64,000 nucleotides of DNA from the NCBI RefSeq assembly GCF_949987535.1, contig NC_080066.1:132226335-132290334 (forward strand), written 5' to 3'. The first letter of the stretch is position 1; each line of letters opens with the position of its first letter. A program made the translations under genes and the position numbers. Origin of the DNA: Balaenoptera acutorostrata (Eukaryota; Chordata; Mammalia; Artiodactyla; Balaenopteridae). The notes below the pieces were generated by a model. The model made no database searches, was not told where the DNA came from, and saw nothing but the letters and a program-made list of their open reading frames with translations. Of this stretch, positions 33,346 through 45,500 are shown one piece after another.

Positions 33346-34867
33346 TTTTATATTATGTTAAAATTAAAATTTTTGTATAAATATATTTAACATTATATGC
33401 AAAATACGTAATTTTATGTAAATATAATGTTTAACATTATTTTAAATATATGTTAAGAGGGAAATTAGTACCAAAGATTTCTCTGTTATCCCTCCTGACC
33501 TGCTTTGTATTTAGAATAGAAGCAACAACAGTACTCTGTTATAAATTAGTGTCAAGGTTTTACAAAGCCACAATGAGAGATATTCACTGTTTATCACCCA
33601 GCCCTGGATCCCCAATCTGTCACCTGGGCCACAGTACCAATGCAAGAACACTTCCTAAACCCAGCTTGACTTAACTGTAATAGTCGAGCAAACAAAACAT
33701 ACACTGTTCTGTTGCCTTGTGGATTTCCTGGACTGTGCTTCCTGTGTGTGTTTTTGTCATTTTCCTTCATTTTCTGCCCCCTGCCTCTGCCGGAGTTGTC
33801 ACCATGTGAATTGGTTTCCCAAAGGGTTGCTGGGTTTGCTTCTTCCTTGTGCTAACAGGAGCTATGTGCCTGCCTTTTGTTGAACATTAAATACATGCTG
33901 GAAGCAAAAGTATCATTAATATAATGCTTTATGCTTCTGAGGCAGCTTTCTCATTACTGTCTAGCATACTGAGCAAAGAAGTTAAGTTACAGAAATAAAG
34001 AGAAGTGTGGTGTTGACAGTGCAAGCAGAGTCCCCTTTTCACATGGCAAGGCAGGAGGAGAAAAAGAAAAAAAAGAATTCTGAATACCAAATTCAAAACC
34101 CTTTACAGGAGGCATCTGGAAGAATTTACTCCTCGTCCTGGGTCAGCCATTAGTGGGCAGCAAGAGCTGATGAATGGGAGCTGGGATTGTGTATGAGAGA
34201 GCAGCAAAGAAAAGAGGGAGAGTTGGAGCCTGGAGAGAGTAAGAGGTGAAGCAGAGGGTCCAGAGCCAGCAGAGGAGGGGATGGTTGAAGGTGTATGGAA
34301 AGAGCACCTTGTTAGTCATGCTAAATGCCAGCAAAATGTGGCGATTTGTGTGAGAGGGTGGAGGCATTGACCTTGAACTGGAGTAGGAATGCATCATCCT
34401 CTGAGATGAAGGGATAAAAAGAAAATGGCTACAGATAAATGTGTCATTTGGGTGGAGTATACAATGGAAAGAGAGTGTGCCTGATGAAAGCAATTTTACT
34501 TGATGAAGTAGGAGATGAAGTCATCTGAAGTGTTCAAGTAGGGGCATTAGCACGTGAAATTTTGGGATTATCAGGTGAGGGAGATGGAGACTAGAGAGAA
34601 CCAAGGTTAAGTTAAAAGATCAATGAATGAGGACAGTTAGGATAAGCCAGAGAACAAGAGAGCTATGTGGTTTTCTCCAGCCGCACATGATGGCTGGTAT
34701 TTAGGAGGAGCGGGAAAACGGACTGACACACTTTTGAGGTTCCTTGGGGGGAGAAGGCTGACACAAGGATACAGAGGGAATATCCAGGTGGGAAGTATAG
34801 TTTGGATGATTAACCATATCTTCCAGGATGGGTAGGAGTGGTAGGGAGGCTAGAAGATGTTGATACC
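33346..34867. other. No recognised repeat or gene
   Basis: An AT-rich tract at 33360-33450 is followed by about 1.4 kb of purine-rich sequence on the + strand (34100-34760). The 116-codon minus frame at 34143-34493 lies in this biased region and has no domain. Confidence 0.4.
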
Positions 34868-35050
34868 AGTGATTTCCAAACTTATCTGTACCTAGAATCA
34901 CCTGAGGATCTCTTAGAAACTCCACAGCCCAAGCCACATTCCAGGTGAATTACACCACAATCCTGGGGCATGGGATGCAAGCACAGACATCCATACTTTT
35001 TGAAGTTCCCCGAGGTAATTCTAACATGAAGATAATTTGGGAACCACTGG
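34868..35050 (+). mobile_element. MER5-type hAT MITE
   Basis: Runs from AGTGATTTCCAAACTTATCTG through AATCACCTGAGGATCTC to GGTAATTCTAACATGAAG and TTTGGGAACCACTGG, close to full length. Confidence 0.8.
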
Positions 35051-35071
35051 GCATATACGTTAGGAGAGTGG

Positions 35072-35252
35072 TTCTCAAAGCGTGGTCCCCAAACCAGCAG
35101 CAGCAGCATAACCCTGGTACTTGTTAGAGATGCAGATTCCTGAGCCCTACCCCGTACCCACCGAATCAGAAAATCTGGGGTTGGAGTTCAGCAGGCAGTG
35201 GCTTAACAAGTCTTCCAGGTGATTCTGATGCTTGTTAAAACTTAACAAACGC
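35072..35252 (-). mobile_element. MER5A-type hAT MITE
   Basis: AGTGGTTCTCAAAGCGTGGTCCCC, CTGGTACTTGTTAGAGATGCAG, CCGAATCAGAAAATCTGGGG and CTTCCAGGTGATTCTGATGC form the reverse complement of MER5A. The right terminal repeat is lost. It lies 22 bp from an opposite-direction MER5 copy. Confidence 0.83.
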
Positions 35253-36760
35253 TGAATTAGCAGAAAAGGAAGGAATCTTGGTCTTGGTTGTCTCTTGAAG
35301 AGCAGGCATAGTGAGGGAGCTTGAAGGTCTGGTATCCTTTGATGTTAAACATTTCCAGACCATAGCTAGCTCAGCTCTGAGACTTGAAAAGTTCAAGGAA
35401 CTAAACACTAGTCTGTTGGATGGTCGTCCACAGATAGGTTTAAACGCCTCAGAATCATGTCAGGATTTGGCATGGTGAGAAAACTTATGATCAACACACG
35501 TCCAGATCTTCAGTGTTTATAGAGGATAGAAAATGGTAACCTCAAGTGGCATAAGCTTTGATGGGGTTTACGCAGGATGGAAAAACAGCACCAGGGAGAC
35601 GGGTGAATCCTGACTCCAACCGCTGCCTCCTGTCTCAGGTTGTGTGGGAGAAACGGCAGCCTCCACTGGAGATGGAAGCAAGGAAATGCGCACCTTTGGG
35701 AGAAGGTAGGATTCAATTGATGATGGTGGAAGAACGCTGTAGAGAAGAAAATATTGAAACACTTATTGTCTGAAATGGTGGCTTCAGAGGGCATGATGGA
35801 AACGGGTGAAGGGTTTGGAGAGAGGGACTGAGGGGGGAGGAGCAGAAAGGGAGTATAAAGCTGCCAAAGGGAAATACAAGCTTGATGTTTGGGCATAAAA
35901 GGCTGGGGAGGAGGGCAGGTACCACTTGCCTTTGGGGCAGTGGCCATGGATCATTGGTATAAAAGTGCTTGGGAGAAATGACTGGCTTTCTCAACATGAA
36001 TTATTTGGTGCCTTTGTGGTTGATGGCCCCAGGCAGTCCTATCTCCATCTCTCGGGGAGCTCAGTCACCTTGTGGTGAAAGCCGCAGTTTTGCACAAGGC
36101 TGTTTTGTGTCAGGCGGAGCAGCCATAGGCCTCGGGAAGCCGCCCCAAGGTGGATGGGGGTAGAGGGGCCTGGTATGGGATGAGCTCTTTCACCTGGGCA
36201 ACTTTCCCCCTCCCCAGAGCTCCGGATGTTCACCCCAGCAGGATATGCCTGCCTGAAAATGGTTCCAGGGCCCAATTGTTATCATAAAGGAAAGCAGGGC
36301 CAGGAGAACCTTGAAAACTTTTAGATAGTACTTATCCTGGCTCTGACTGATAAGTGAGGCAGGAGGAGAAAAGGAGGAAGGAATCAATCAAAGAGATGTT
36401 AACAAAAGCAGAAGAAAACAGGTCCTTTTTGCTGGGCTAAGTAGTCTGGCTTATGATTTCTGTGTGACTCACAGCCACACTGGGGATTCTAGAATGAATT
36501 ATATCCAGGTATGAATCAGGCATTGTAACGGCCACAAGATGTAGCTTAGTTTACAGATCAATACAATTGCTTGGGCTGGTCCAAGGCTAAATTGTGAAGC
36601 TGGCGTAATTTGTTTCTGATTGTACTCCATTTTTGGGGCCTTTTTCCTTCTCTGGAAATCCTTCTCAGATTTTTCTCTCCCTGTAGTCCTGTGCTCACCC
36701 TTCAGGAACATCCCCAGGGGCTCAGGGCTAGGGACAGCGTGGAGGTTCAGCCTCCTCCTT
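35253..36760. other. No recognised feature
   Basis: About 1.5 kb without recognised repeats. The 145-codon minus frame at 35510-35947 is Pro/Ser/Leu-rich and motif-free, overlapped by other frames; taken as chance. Confidence 0.4.
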
Positions 36761-36775
36761 CTACCTAATGTTTTG

Positions 36776-37074
36776 TTGTTTTTTTTTAAAATTTATTTAT
36801 TTATTTATTCTTGGCTGTGTTGGGCCTTCGTTTCTGTGCGAGGGCTTTCTCCAGTTGCGGCGAGCGGGGGCCACTCTTCATCGCGGTGCGCGGGCCTCTC
36901 ACTATCGCGGCCTCTCTTGTTGCGGAGCACAGGCTCCAGACGCGCAGGCTCAGTAGCTGTGGCTCACAGGCTTAGTTGCTCCGCGGCATGTGGGATCCTC
37001 CCAGACCAGGGCTCGAACCCGTGTCCCCTGCATTGGCAGGCAGATTCTCAACCACTGCGTCACCAGGGAAGCCC
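36776..37074 (-). mobile_element. CHR SINE, short (one-module) type
   Basis: T-rich tail with TTTATTTATTTATTTATTC at the left; the head at the right ends CACCAGGGAAGCCC. The B box is intact and there is one AGTAGCTGTG module. A perfect 15-bp duplication CTACCTAATGTTTTG lies at 36761-36775 and 37075-37089. High similarity to 22168-22459 suggests a young copy. Confidence 0.97.
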
Positions 37075-37089
37075 CTACCTAATGTTTTG

Positions 37090-37424
37090 ATGGGCAGTCA
37101 TTAGAGACCCTCCCTCCCCGGAGACTCATAGCCCACTGTTGCGCTCCCCAAATACCCCTGTCTGGTTCTTGGGAATATCACAGTCCCCAGGCAATTCCTT
37201 GGACACAGGACTAATACTCAAAATATGTAACGACTCACAGGGCAAAGGCACTGACTGATGAGTCAGAATAGACATCAGCTGTAAATACCTCCGTAAAACA
37301 GCAAGGTACATGCTGGCCCCAGAGTTGCATCCTGCCCGCCCCGCCTCTCAGCCCTGCAGTGGCCTTGGCCTCTCCCACCTCAGCTGTCCATCCCATGTGT
37401 ATATCCTGGGCTGGTCATTACCAT
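37090..37424. other. No recognised feature
   Basis: No repeat or gene signal seen. Confidence 0.4.
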
Positions 37425-39335
37425 CAACAATGACCCCTTCTCCTCTCCGACTCAATCATCCTCTGCTAACCTTTCAGTTTATCTCCCCTAATCCAAAAAC
37501 AATTTAATTCCAACAGCTCTTTGACACACCTACAAGCTGTTGATCCAACTGTTGTTTCTCTATCCCTCCAACCCTCTAGTCCTCCCTCCCTCTTACGTAG
37601 CTCAGATTCCATAGCTCGTCATCATTATTACTCCCTCACACTCTCATCCCCCTTGCCTCTCTCTTACTCCAGTGTACTCATGGGGCATCCTAGTTAAATC
37701 CAGCTCGTCACATACGGCACACTCATGTTTGCATAGCCGCTGTTTCCTACCATCTTAAAAACAAAACCCTACCTTGATCCCACACCACCTTCTAGCCGCT
37801 GACCCATTCCTCTCCTCCCCTTTATAGTAAAATCCCTTGAAAGAGCTGTCTATCTTCACTGTCTCCAATCTCTCCTCCCATTCTCTGTTAAACTCACACC
37901 TATCAGGATTTCCCCTCCACCATTCCAACAACTCTGCTCTCATCAAGACCACCAGAGACATCCACTGTAAAATCCAGCGGTCAGTTCTCAGCGTTCATCC
38001 TACTGGATGGATAGGTAGCATTTCATAGCTGATCACTCCCTTCTTCTTGAAGCATTTTCTTCTTTTGACTTCCAGGATTTCACACTTTCCTGGTTTCCCT
38101 CCTCTGTCATGAGCCTTTCCTTCTCAGAGTCCTTTGCTTGTTCTTTTTCATCTTACTGACTTCTAAATAGCGAGATACTTCAGGGCTCAGTGGTTGGACC
38201 TCTTCTCTTCTCCATCTACGCTCACTCCCTAACTGAGCTCATCTCTTCTCACGGCTTTAAATACCACCTTTGCCTCGATGATTCCCAATTTTATATTTCT
38301 AGCAAAGACCTCTCACCTGTCTTCCACTCTCATATGCCAACTGCCTATTGGAAATCTCCACTTGATAGATAATAGGCATCTCATGTTTAACATGTTCATA
38401 ATGGAACTCCTGTTTTTACCTTCCAGTGGTTCCTCCTACAGTTCTTCCAGCTCAGTAAATAGCAACTCTATCCTTCCAGTTACTCAAGACAGAAATCATA
38501 GAGCCATCTCTACATCTTCCTTTCACTTTCAGACCCTATGTCTAATCCATCAGCGAACTTCAATATATATTTAGAAGCTAACCACTTCTCATCACTCCAG
38601 TTACTTCTACTATGGTACAAGCTGACAATGTTTCTTACCTGAATTATTGCAATAGCTTCTTAATTGGTTTCCCTGCTTTCACTTTTGCCCCTCCTCCAGT
38701 TGTTTCAATACAGCAGTGATTCTTTTCAAACATTAGATGGCAAAGCTCCCTTCTAAAAAACTTCCCCAAAGTATCCATTTCATTAAAAGCAAAAACTAAA
38801 AATTTTAATGCTGACAAGGCTCCACAACACCATCTGTTTCTCTGCCCCTTTTCTCCTCTGACCCATGCCTTACTACTCTCCCCTATGTTCATGCCACGTG
38901 GTGACCTCCTTGCTAGTCCTCAAATGTGCCAGGCATGTTCTAGCCTCAAGGCCTTTGCACTTGCTATTTCCTCTGCCTGGAATGCTCTTCCTCTGCTTTG
39001 CTAGTTCCCCAACTCCAAAAATTGTTTCACTCCAGCAGTTTTAATGTCACATTCCCAGGAACAACTTTACTTAATATCTCAACTTACCCCCTCATCCTCT
39101 TTTCTGGCACTTCCCATCCCTCTTTGCTTTGAAATTTTTTTTCCCCAGCACCTAATCACCATCCAACATACTGTATTTATTTGTTTATTTATTGCGTGTG
39201 TTCCCCAATATAATATAATCTCCATGAGGACAGGATAGGAATTGTTACCTGTTTAGATTGCTATGTTGTCCTTAGAACAGTCTCTAACACATATTATGTG
39301 CCTAATAAATATTCTCTGAGTGAATGGATGAATTT
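37425..39335 (+). mobile_element. Long L2 (CR1-clade LINE), about 1.9 kb
   Basis: Pyrimidine-rich L2 ORF sequence runs through CACCAGAGACATCCACTG, GCTGATCACTCCCTTCTTCTTGAAG, CTTCAGGGCTCAGTGGTTGGACC and GGCTTTAAATACCACC. It continues into the 3' region with GCCTCAAGGCCTTTGCACTTGC, CTGCCTGGAATGCTCTTCC, TTTATTTGTTTATTTATTGC and the terminal GCCTAATAAATATTC. No later element interrupts it. L2 stopped moving before the eutherian radiation, so a stretch this long and ordered is well preserved. Confidence 0.87.
37990..38575 (+). pseudogene. L2 reverse-transcriptase domain remnant
   Basis: Two adjacent frames carry successive parts of the RT palm. The first (38190-38372) has VGPLLFSIY, the usual QGSVLGPLLF motif region, then GFKYHL and [10 protein letters not shown], the counterpart of the catalytic YADD box; Asp-Asp is at 38277-38282 and the preceding Ala is changed. 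The second, shifted by one base (38278-38574), continues with NRHLMFNM, ELLFLP and SILPV. Upstream, GCATTTCATAGCTGATCACTCCC matches the AFDTVDHS box with a frameshift. It is a fossil polymerase, not a host gene. Confidence 0.85.
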
Positions 39336-39682
39336 GGATGATAAGGACATCAAGGGCAGCCTTGATCCATAAAACATAGATTATCAGTATCAGAAACCAC
39401 AATCCACGGGGAGAAGTATTGCAGTAAAAAGGGTCACAAAAGAGTAATATGTTGCATGAATGAATAATCCTAAGAGAAGGAAAGGAGAAACTAATTTCCT
39501 TCTAGCAGTCAGATACTACCTGGTGCTTTTTCCTTCTCACCTCATGGTCTGTAGGGAGGTGGACTTTAAACATTACCCTAAACTCAGATTTAACAAAATC
39601 TGGAGAAGCCTTAATATAATCGAATTACCTCATGGCCAAAGCCAGCATAGTGCTACATACATAAGAAATCACAATCTAACAA
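39336..39682. other. No recognised feature
   Basis: Short unique spacer between L2 and an L1; a 77-codon frame here has no motif. Confidence 0.4.
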
Positions 39683-40186
39683 CCAAAAAGTAATTAATTT
39701 TTTTCTTCCAGTTTTGTTGAGATATAATTGACATACAACACTGTGTAAGGTGTACAGCACAATGGTTTGACATATGTGTACATTGCAAAATGATCACCAC
39801 AATAAGATCAGTTAACATCCATCACCTCATATAGTTACAAAAAAATTCTTCTTTGTGATGAGAACTTTTAGGATCTACTCTCTTAGTAACTTTCTAATAT
39901 ACCATACAGTGGTGTTAACTAGTCAGCATGTTGTACATTACATCCCCAGTATTTATTTATCTTATTACTGGAAGTTTGTCCCCTTTGACCACGTTCATAC
40001 AACTCACCCTCCCCCCACCCCGCTTTTGATATCCACAAATCTGTTCTCCATGTCTATGAGTTTGTTTTTTCTTAAGATTCCACATATAAGTGAGATCATA
40101 CAGTATTTGTCTTTCTCTGACATTTTACTTAGCATAATGTCCTCAAGATCTATTCATGATGTAACAAATGGCAAGATTTCCTTTTT

Positions 40187-40190
<4 letters not shown>

Positions 40191-40218
<28 letters not shown>
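40191..40218. repeat. (GT)n microsatellite inside L1
   Basis: Fourteen GT units replace the short TATA-type stretch at the equivalent site of other L1 copies; the same ORF2-end position hosts the TA array at 11895. Confidence 0.9.
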
Positions 40219-40220
<2 letters not shown>

Positions 40221-40505
40221 ATACTGCATTTTCCTTATCCATTGATGGACACTTTGGTTGTTTCCATGTCTTGGCTATTATAAATAATGCTGCTATGAAC
40301 TCAGGGGTGCAGATATCTCTTTGACATAGTGATTTAATTTCCTTCGGATATATATCCAGAAGTGGGATTGCTAGATCATATAATAGTTCTATTTTTAATT
40401 TTTTGAGGAACCTCCATACTGTTTTCCATAATGGCTGCACCAATTTACATTTCCACCAACAGTGTACAAAAGTTCCCTTTCTCCACACCCTCAACACTTA
40501 CTTTT

Positions 40506-40840
40506 TTTTTTTTTTAAAGATGGGTCACCATAATGGTTTTTTTTTTTTTTATTAATTAATTTATTTTTTAAATTTTTGGCTGTGTTGGGTCTTCGTTTCT
40601 GTGCGAGGGCTTTTTCTCTAGTTGCGGCAAGCAGGGGCTACTCTTCATCGTGGTGTGTGGGCCTCTCACTATCGCGGCCTCTCTTGTTGTGGAGCACAGG
40701 CTCCAGATGCGCAGGCTCAGTAGTTGTGGCTCACGGGCCTAGTTGCTCCGCGGCATGTGGGATCTTCCCAGACCAGGGCTCGAACCCGTGTCCCCTGCAT
40801 TGGCAGGCAGACTCTCAACCAATGGGCCACCAGGGAAGCC
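40506..40840 (-). mobile_element. CHR SINE, short type, with two-part A-tail
   Basis: A one-module CHR with its head at the right (GCCACCAGGGAAGCC). The tail side at the left is unusual: two poly-T tracts (about 40502-40515 and 40537-40550) enclose a 21-bp non-SINE sequence containing AAAGATGGGTCACCATAATGG. A perfect 14-bp duplication CAACACTTACTTTT flanks the whole unit at 40492-40505 and 40841-40854. This fits 3' transduction of a short downstream sequence with a second A-run, or later tail rearrangement. Confidence 0.94.
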
Positions 40841-41713
40841 CAACACTTACTTTTGTCTTGCTGATAATAGCCATCCTAACAGGTGTGCGGTAATAGCTCA
40901 TTGTGGTTTTGATTTGCATTTCCCCGATGACAGTGATGTTCGGCACTGTTTCATGTACCTGTTGGCCATTTGAATATCTTCTTTGGAAAAAATCTATTCA
41001 GATTCTTTGTTTTTAAAATTGGATTGTTTGGTTTTTTGCTATGGAGTTGTATGAGTTTTTTAAAATATATTTTGGATAGTAACCACTTATCAGATATATG
41101 ATTGCAAATATTTTCTCCCTTTTTGTAGGTTGCCTTTTCATTTTGTTGATCATTTCTTTGGCTGTGCAGAAGCTTGTTAATTTGATGTAGTCCTACTTGT
41201 TTATTTTTTATTTGTTGCTTGAGATTAGGTGGCAAATTTAAAAAATCATTGCTAAGACCAATGGGAAGGAGCTTTCCCCCTATGTTTTCTTCTAGGAGTT
41301 TTACGGTTTCAGGTCTTATATTTAAGTTTTTAATATATTTTGAGTTAATTTTTGTGAATGGTGTAAGACAGGGGTCTAGTTTCATTCTTTTAAATGTGAG
41401 TGTCCAATTTTCAAGCACCATTTATTGAAGAGACTGCCTTTTCTTCACTGAGTATTCTTGGTTCTCTTATCAAATATTAGGTGATCATTTAAGTACGGGT
41501 TTATTTCTGGGCTCTTGATTTTGTTCCATTGGTCTACATATCTGGCTTTATGCTGGTACCATACTGTTTTGGTTACTATAGCTTTGTAATGTAGTTTGAA
41601 ATCAAGACATGTGATGCCTCCAGCTTTGTTCCTCTTTCTGAGGCTTGCTTTGGTTATTTGGGGTCTTCTGTGGTTCTATATGAATTTTAGAACTGTTTCT
41701 CCAAAAAGTAATT

Positions 41714-42101
41714 TAAATCTTTTACTGAAGTCTCACAAAGAGATACCAAAGTGGAATACGTTACACAACAGGTGGCATAATTCCTAAAGATTCTCTTCAC
41801 TTTCAAAAGTATTATTTTCAAATTTAAATAAAAACACAATTCTTATAAAAATACATAGTGATTGCGGGTCAAAGTTTTTATTTTAACTCATTAAAATGAT
41901 GATGAAGCCAGTTCAAGGATGATAAGAGAATATAATGTATATATAGTTAGTGAAAGCAAAAACGAATGTAAGAATAAGACTGTTAGTTAGATACAAAACT
42001 AATTTTTTTACCAAAGGGCAATAAACCATTATCTTTGAGGTTCTCTTTTCTACTTTCAGAAATAATTTGCATTTCTACAGGTCAAAAATTATTCTCTATA
42101 G
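41714..42101. other. No recognised feature
   Basis: AT-rich spacer with nothing recognised. Confidence 0.4.
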
Positions 42102-42505
42102 GTGCCTTAGTCAGCTCAGGCTGCCATAACAATATACCATAGACTAGGTAGCTTAAACGACAGAAGTTTATTCTCTCACAGTTCTGGAGTCCAAGTTCAC
42201 CATGTCAGCATGGTTAGTTTCTGGTGTGAGATCTCTCTTCCTGGCCTGAGGATGCCCACTTTCTCCTTACGTCCTCACATGGCAGAGAGAGAGAAAGTGA
42301 ACTCTCTGGTGTCTCTTCTTATAAAGACACTAATCCCATAATGAGGGCCCCACCCTCATGACCTCATCTAGATATAATAACCTCTCAAATGTTCCATCTC
42401 CAAATACGATCATATTAGAGGTTAGAGCTTCAACATATGAGTTGGTGGGTGGGGCGGGGGGGGGGGTGCGGGTGGTGGAGAAAATTCATTCCGTAGCGGT
42501 AGGCA
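42102..42505 (+). mobile_element. LTR-like interspersed repeat, about 0.4 kb
   Basis: Starts TGCCTTAGTCAGCTCAGGCTGCC, then ACCATAGACTAGGTAGCTTAAACG, CTCACAGTTCTGGAG, TTATAAAGACACTAATCCC, GAGGGCCCCACCCTCATGACC and TTCAACATATGAGTTGG, ending near CATTCCGTAGC. This is a widespread eutherian repeat that I believe to be LTR-derived (ERVL group), but I am unsure of the class. A run of G (42451-42466, one C) has expanded near its end. Confidence 0.65.
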
Positions 42506-45500
42506 AAAATATTTGCATTAGCAGTTTTCTGCAAAGTTTAAAGGCTACCCTTACAAAATTGTAAAATGTTCTAATAAATAATTGGAATTAGTAAGTCAAA
42601 CAAATTTCCAGCCTTCTGAATTCAGATGACACTTAGGAAGGCTTATTAGACAGGACCCTGGCATGACAAGGAAGGCATTTGCCTTTCAAGGTTTGGGAAA
42701 TTTTTCTTAACATCACTCATTTACTTCTCTGTAGACCCACTCAAAGTTCAGATTTATGAGTTCTGAAGCTTACACAGGTTGAGGGGGGAGGGATGCTCTG
42801 TATGTAGAAGAATATAAAATGGGCATGTAAATACAGTACTTGGGTCCCAGGGACTTAGGATGAGCCTTTGCTAATGAAAACTTCATGGAAAATCCATGTC
42901 TGGCGCTCTTCATAGCAATTTCCACAATTTCTCTTTAAATCTCTCTTTTCCTCTCCCCATCCCTGAAAATCATCATCTTTCACTGCTGCTTCTTTCCCCA
43001 CTCAAAACTCTTCTCCAGCTCTTCTTGGCCCATGAATTTCTTCTAATGTCTTTCTAATATAAATCATTTTAACCTCTGCAGGTGTCTTCTAATTCTTGAT
43101 ACCTACTATCTCTATAGCAAGAGGCAGGAAGTGTCCTTCTTAGAATCAAGAGTAGGGTAAGATTGTGAACATAACTACAGTAAGGTTTACTCCCTCAAAA
43201 CCTACTTTTTAGGGAAAGGCCGTTGCTTCCTTCCACTAAGGTGGAGATGACTGAGGAAGCCTAACGTGTACCTCCCTCAGGAATTTTTAGCAATAGTTGG
43301 GAAGCCTTAAATCAAAAAAATGAAAACCATTATTTGTGGAATTTCAGGCAGAGGGGACAAGGTCTGTGATATTTGCGGGGCATAAAGAATGGCAATACTG
43401 ATTTTTAGAAAAGCTCCCAGGAACACACATTCTACAGAATATCACTCACCTGTCACCATAATCAGTTCATCACAGCATCCTTCCTGCGTGCCCTCTGCTG
43501 GGATGATGAATGAAATTGCCATCACATCAGTACTGCCACTCCTTCCCCGTCATTGTTTCCCTTTTTAATAATGATATTGGTGGCCGTGTGGGTAGTATGG
43601 GATACACTGTTTCAGTGGCTTACAGTAGCTGGCTTGAATCCCACTCAACATGAGTGTCAGAATGCCTTTAAGACCCCCCTCATCATGCAATACCAACTGA
43701 GTTAGAAACATGGCCTTGCTCTCTGGACAATTATTGGAAGAGACAAAAAAAATTGTCAGATACAAAGATCTGTAGAATGCTGACTTCATTCAGAAAGTGT
43801 TTTAAATAAATAACACACTGAGGCTTTTGGAGACGGTAGAAGAAAGGTGTTTTAAGGGCTGACAGGAGAAAGGAAAGCAGGAATTACCTCAGAGGATTCT
43901 TGTCTTTCTATTAGCTGGAAGGATGCAAATATGTATTTTTCTATATATAGAAAATCCCCCAGAGCCTGCCTGGCATCAGCATATAGATTTTGCACAACAG
44001 TGCAGGAGTGCCAGCAATGCAATGGTCTCCATCCCTGGGCTTGCCTGGCTTCTGCCTGCCCTGGGCTCCCTGCTGAGGTCACAGCCATGTGGAAGCCAGG
44101 CCTTCCCTGGTGACTGACAACAGAGCTTGTTAACCAGCTGGGAGACAAGAGTAAATTGCTGGGGAAAAGTGGCAGATGAAAGGCTGGCTTGGTGCTAATG
44201 TGACTCCCTCCAGAGGGTAGCAAGTCAGAAGAAAGCCTTCCCTGCCTTGTGCAGAAGGCTTTGTGCTCGTGTGCTGTGTAGATGCCAGTGCCGCTGGGTG
44301 GTGCGTAAGGAAAAACACATGCTGCTCAACACTGATGTTGCTAAAGCCACTTTAATTTTCTGGGAGCATCCCTTTCATGGGAAAGAAGAAAAGCATAAGG
44401 GATGTCACCTAAGTGGGTTCTGGGAACACAACTAGGGCTGTAATGAATGCAGTTATTGGGTACATGGCCTGAAGTGTTCATTAATAGAATGCAAATGTTC
44501 TGGAAATAGATTTTCTTTTTCATTCCCTTTAGGGCATTCCATTTATTTCTGCTATGTCCAAAGAGAACCATTTTCCTGTATGCTCTGAGTATACAACCCT
44601 TTTATACAACTCTTTATTATATGCCTGGTTTAAAGATACCCTAAATGCCCACCCTGCTACTGTATATAAGCAGGGAAGGATACATTCCATGCTAAAAAGA
44701 GCTGGGAACTCTGATGGTCGGCAGGGTCTTCACCAAAGTAGTGGAATGCAAATTAACAGAAGGTCAACTCTGTAGAATTAGGCTTTCGCTCCTGGAATTA
44801 TTAGCAAGACTCAGCTTTTTTTTTTTTTTTTTTAATGCCCTCTCTGAGGAAGGAGCAAAAGAGACAAGAGAAAGCTTCTAGGCTAACCTGATGTTTATTA
44901 ATGGCCCTGGGGCTCAGTTGAGGGGAAGAGTTGAGGCCAAGATTCAGTAATTACTTATGGGAAGCAGGAAGGAACACTGAACTAATATATCAGATAAGAG
45001 TTGTAAAGCCCCAGAAAATATGAAGTAAAGACTAGGCATTCAGGTTTTTTATTCTCTCCAAACCTAACTTCTGACCTCATTTCTTTTATCTTGAGAAGGA
45101 GGAAAATTACTTTTATATTCAGACCTCCGTATCTCCTGGCTCTCTTTATGTGTAATATTTCAGAGGTCTGAGGCTATATAGGTAAATGAGAAGGGGTTTT
45201 TTTTTGTTGTTGGTTTTTTTTTTTTTTTTTTTCAGTTAGAGTGAGAAAGAGACTGCAGAGAGGAAGGTTTGTTAGAAGATCACTGTAAATAGTCTAGATA
45301 ATCAAAAATTAGGATCTGATTTAGGGGTAATGGACAGAACTGATGGGAAAGGATAGAAGTGAAGCCACAGGGAAGATAGAATCTCTAAGGCTAGGCTATG
45401 GCGTGGTATAGGGGTGATAGGAGCACCAGGGGTAGGGGTCAAAAAAGTGAGTCAAGGCCAGGTTACTGGAAGATTGGCCATTAACAGGTCAAGGTGACCA

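Larger units (their letters stand above)
39696..41700 (-). mobile_element. L1, about 2 kb, with perfect target duplications
   Basis: Antisense from CCAGTTTTGTTGAGATATAATTGACAT (3' end, left) through the zinc-knuckle region and back to ORF2 blocks such as CATACTGTTTTGGTTACTATAGC and GGTTATTTGGGGTCTTCTGTGG. A perfect 13-bp duplication CCAAAAAGTAATT lies at 39683-39695 and 41701-41713. A CHR SINE (40506-40840) and a GT array interrupt it. ORF2 is fragmented (frames at 40150-40497 and 40951-41421), so it is inactive. Intact flanks are surprising for its old-type 3' UTR. Confidence 0.93.

Noticed and set aside
35510..35997. 145-codon and 94-codon minus-strand frames
   Set aside because: Pro/Ser/Leu-rich low-complexity translation of purine-rich sequence; nothing supports coding.
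42441..42480. G-rich tract as a possible G-quadruplex control element
   Set aside because: It sits at the place where this LTR-like repeat normally has a short G-run, so simple slippage expansion explains it.
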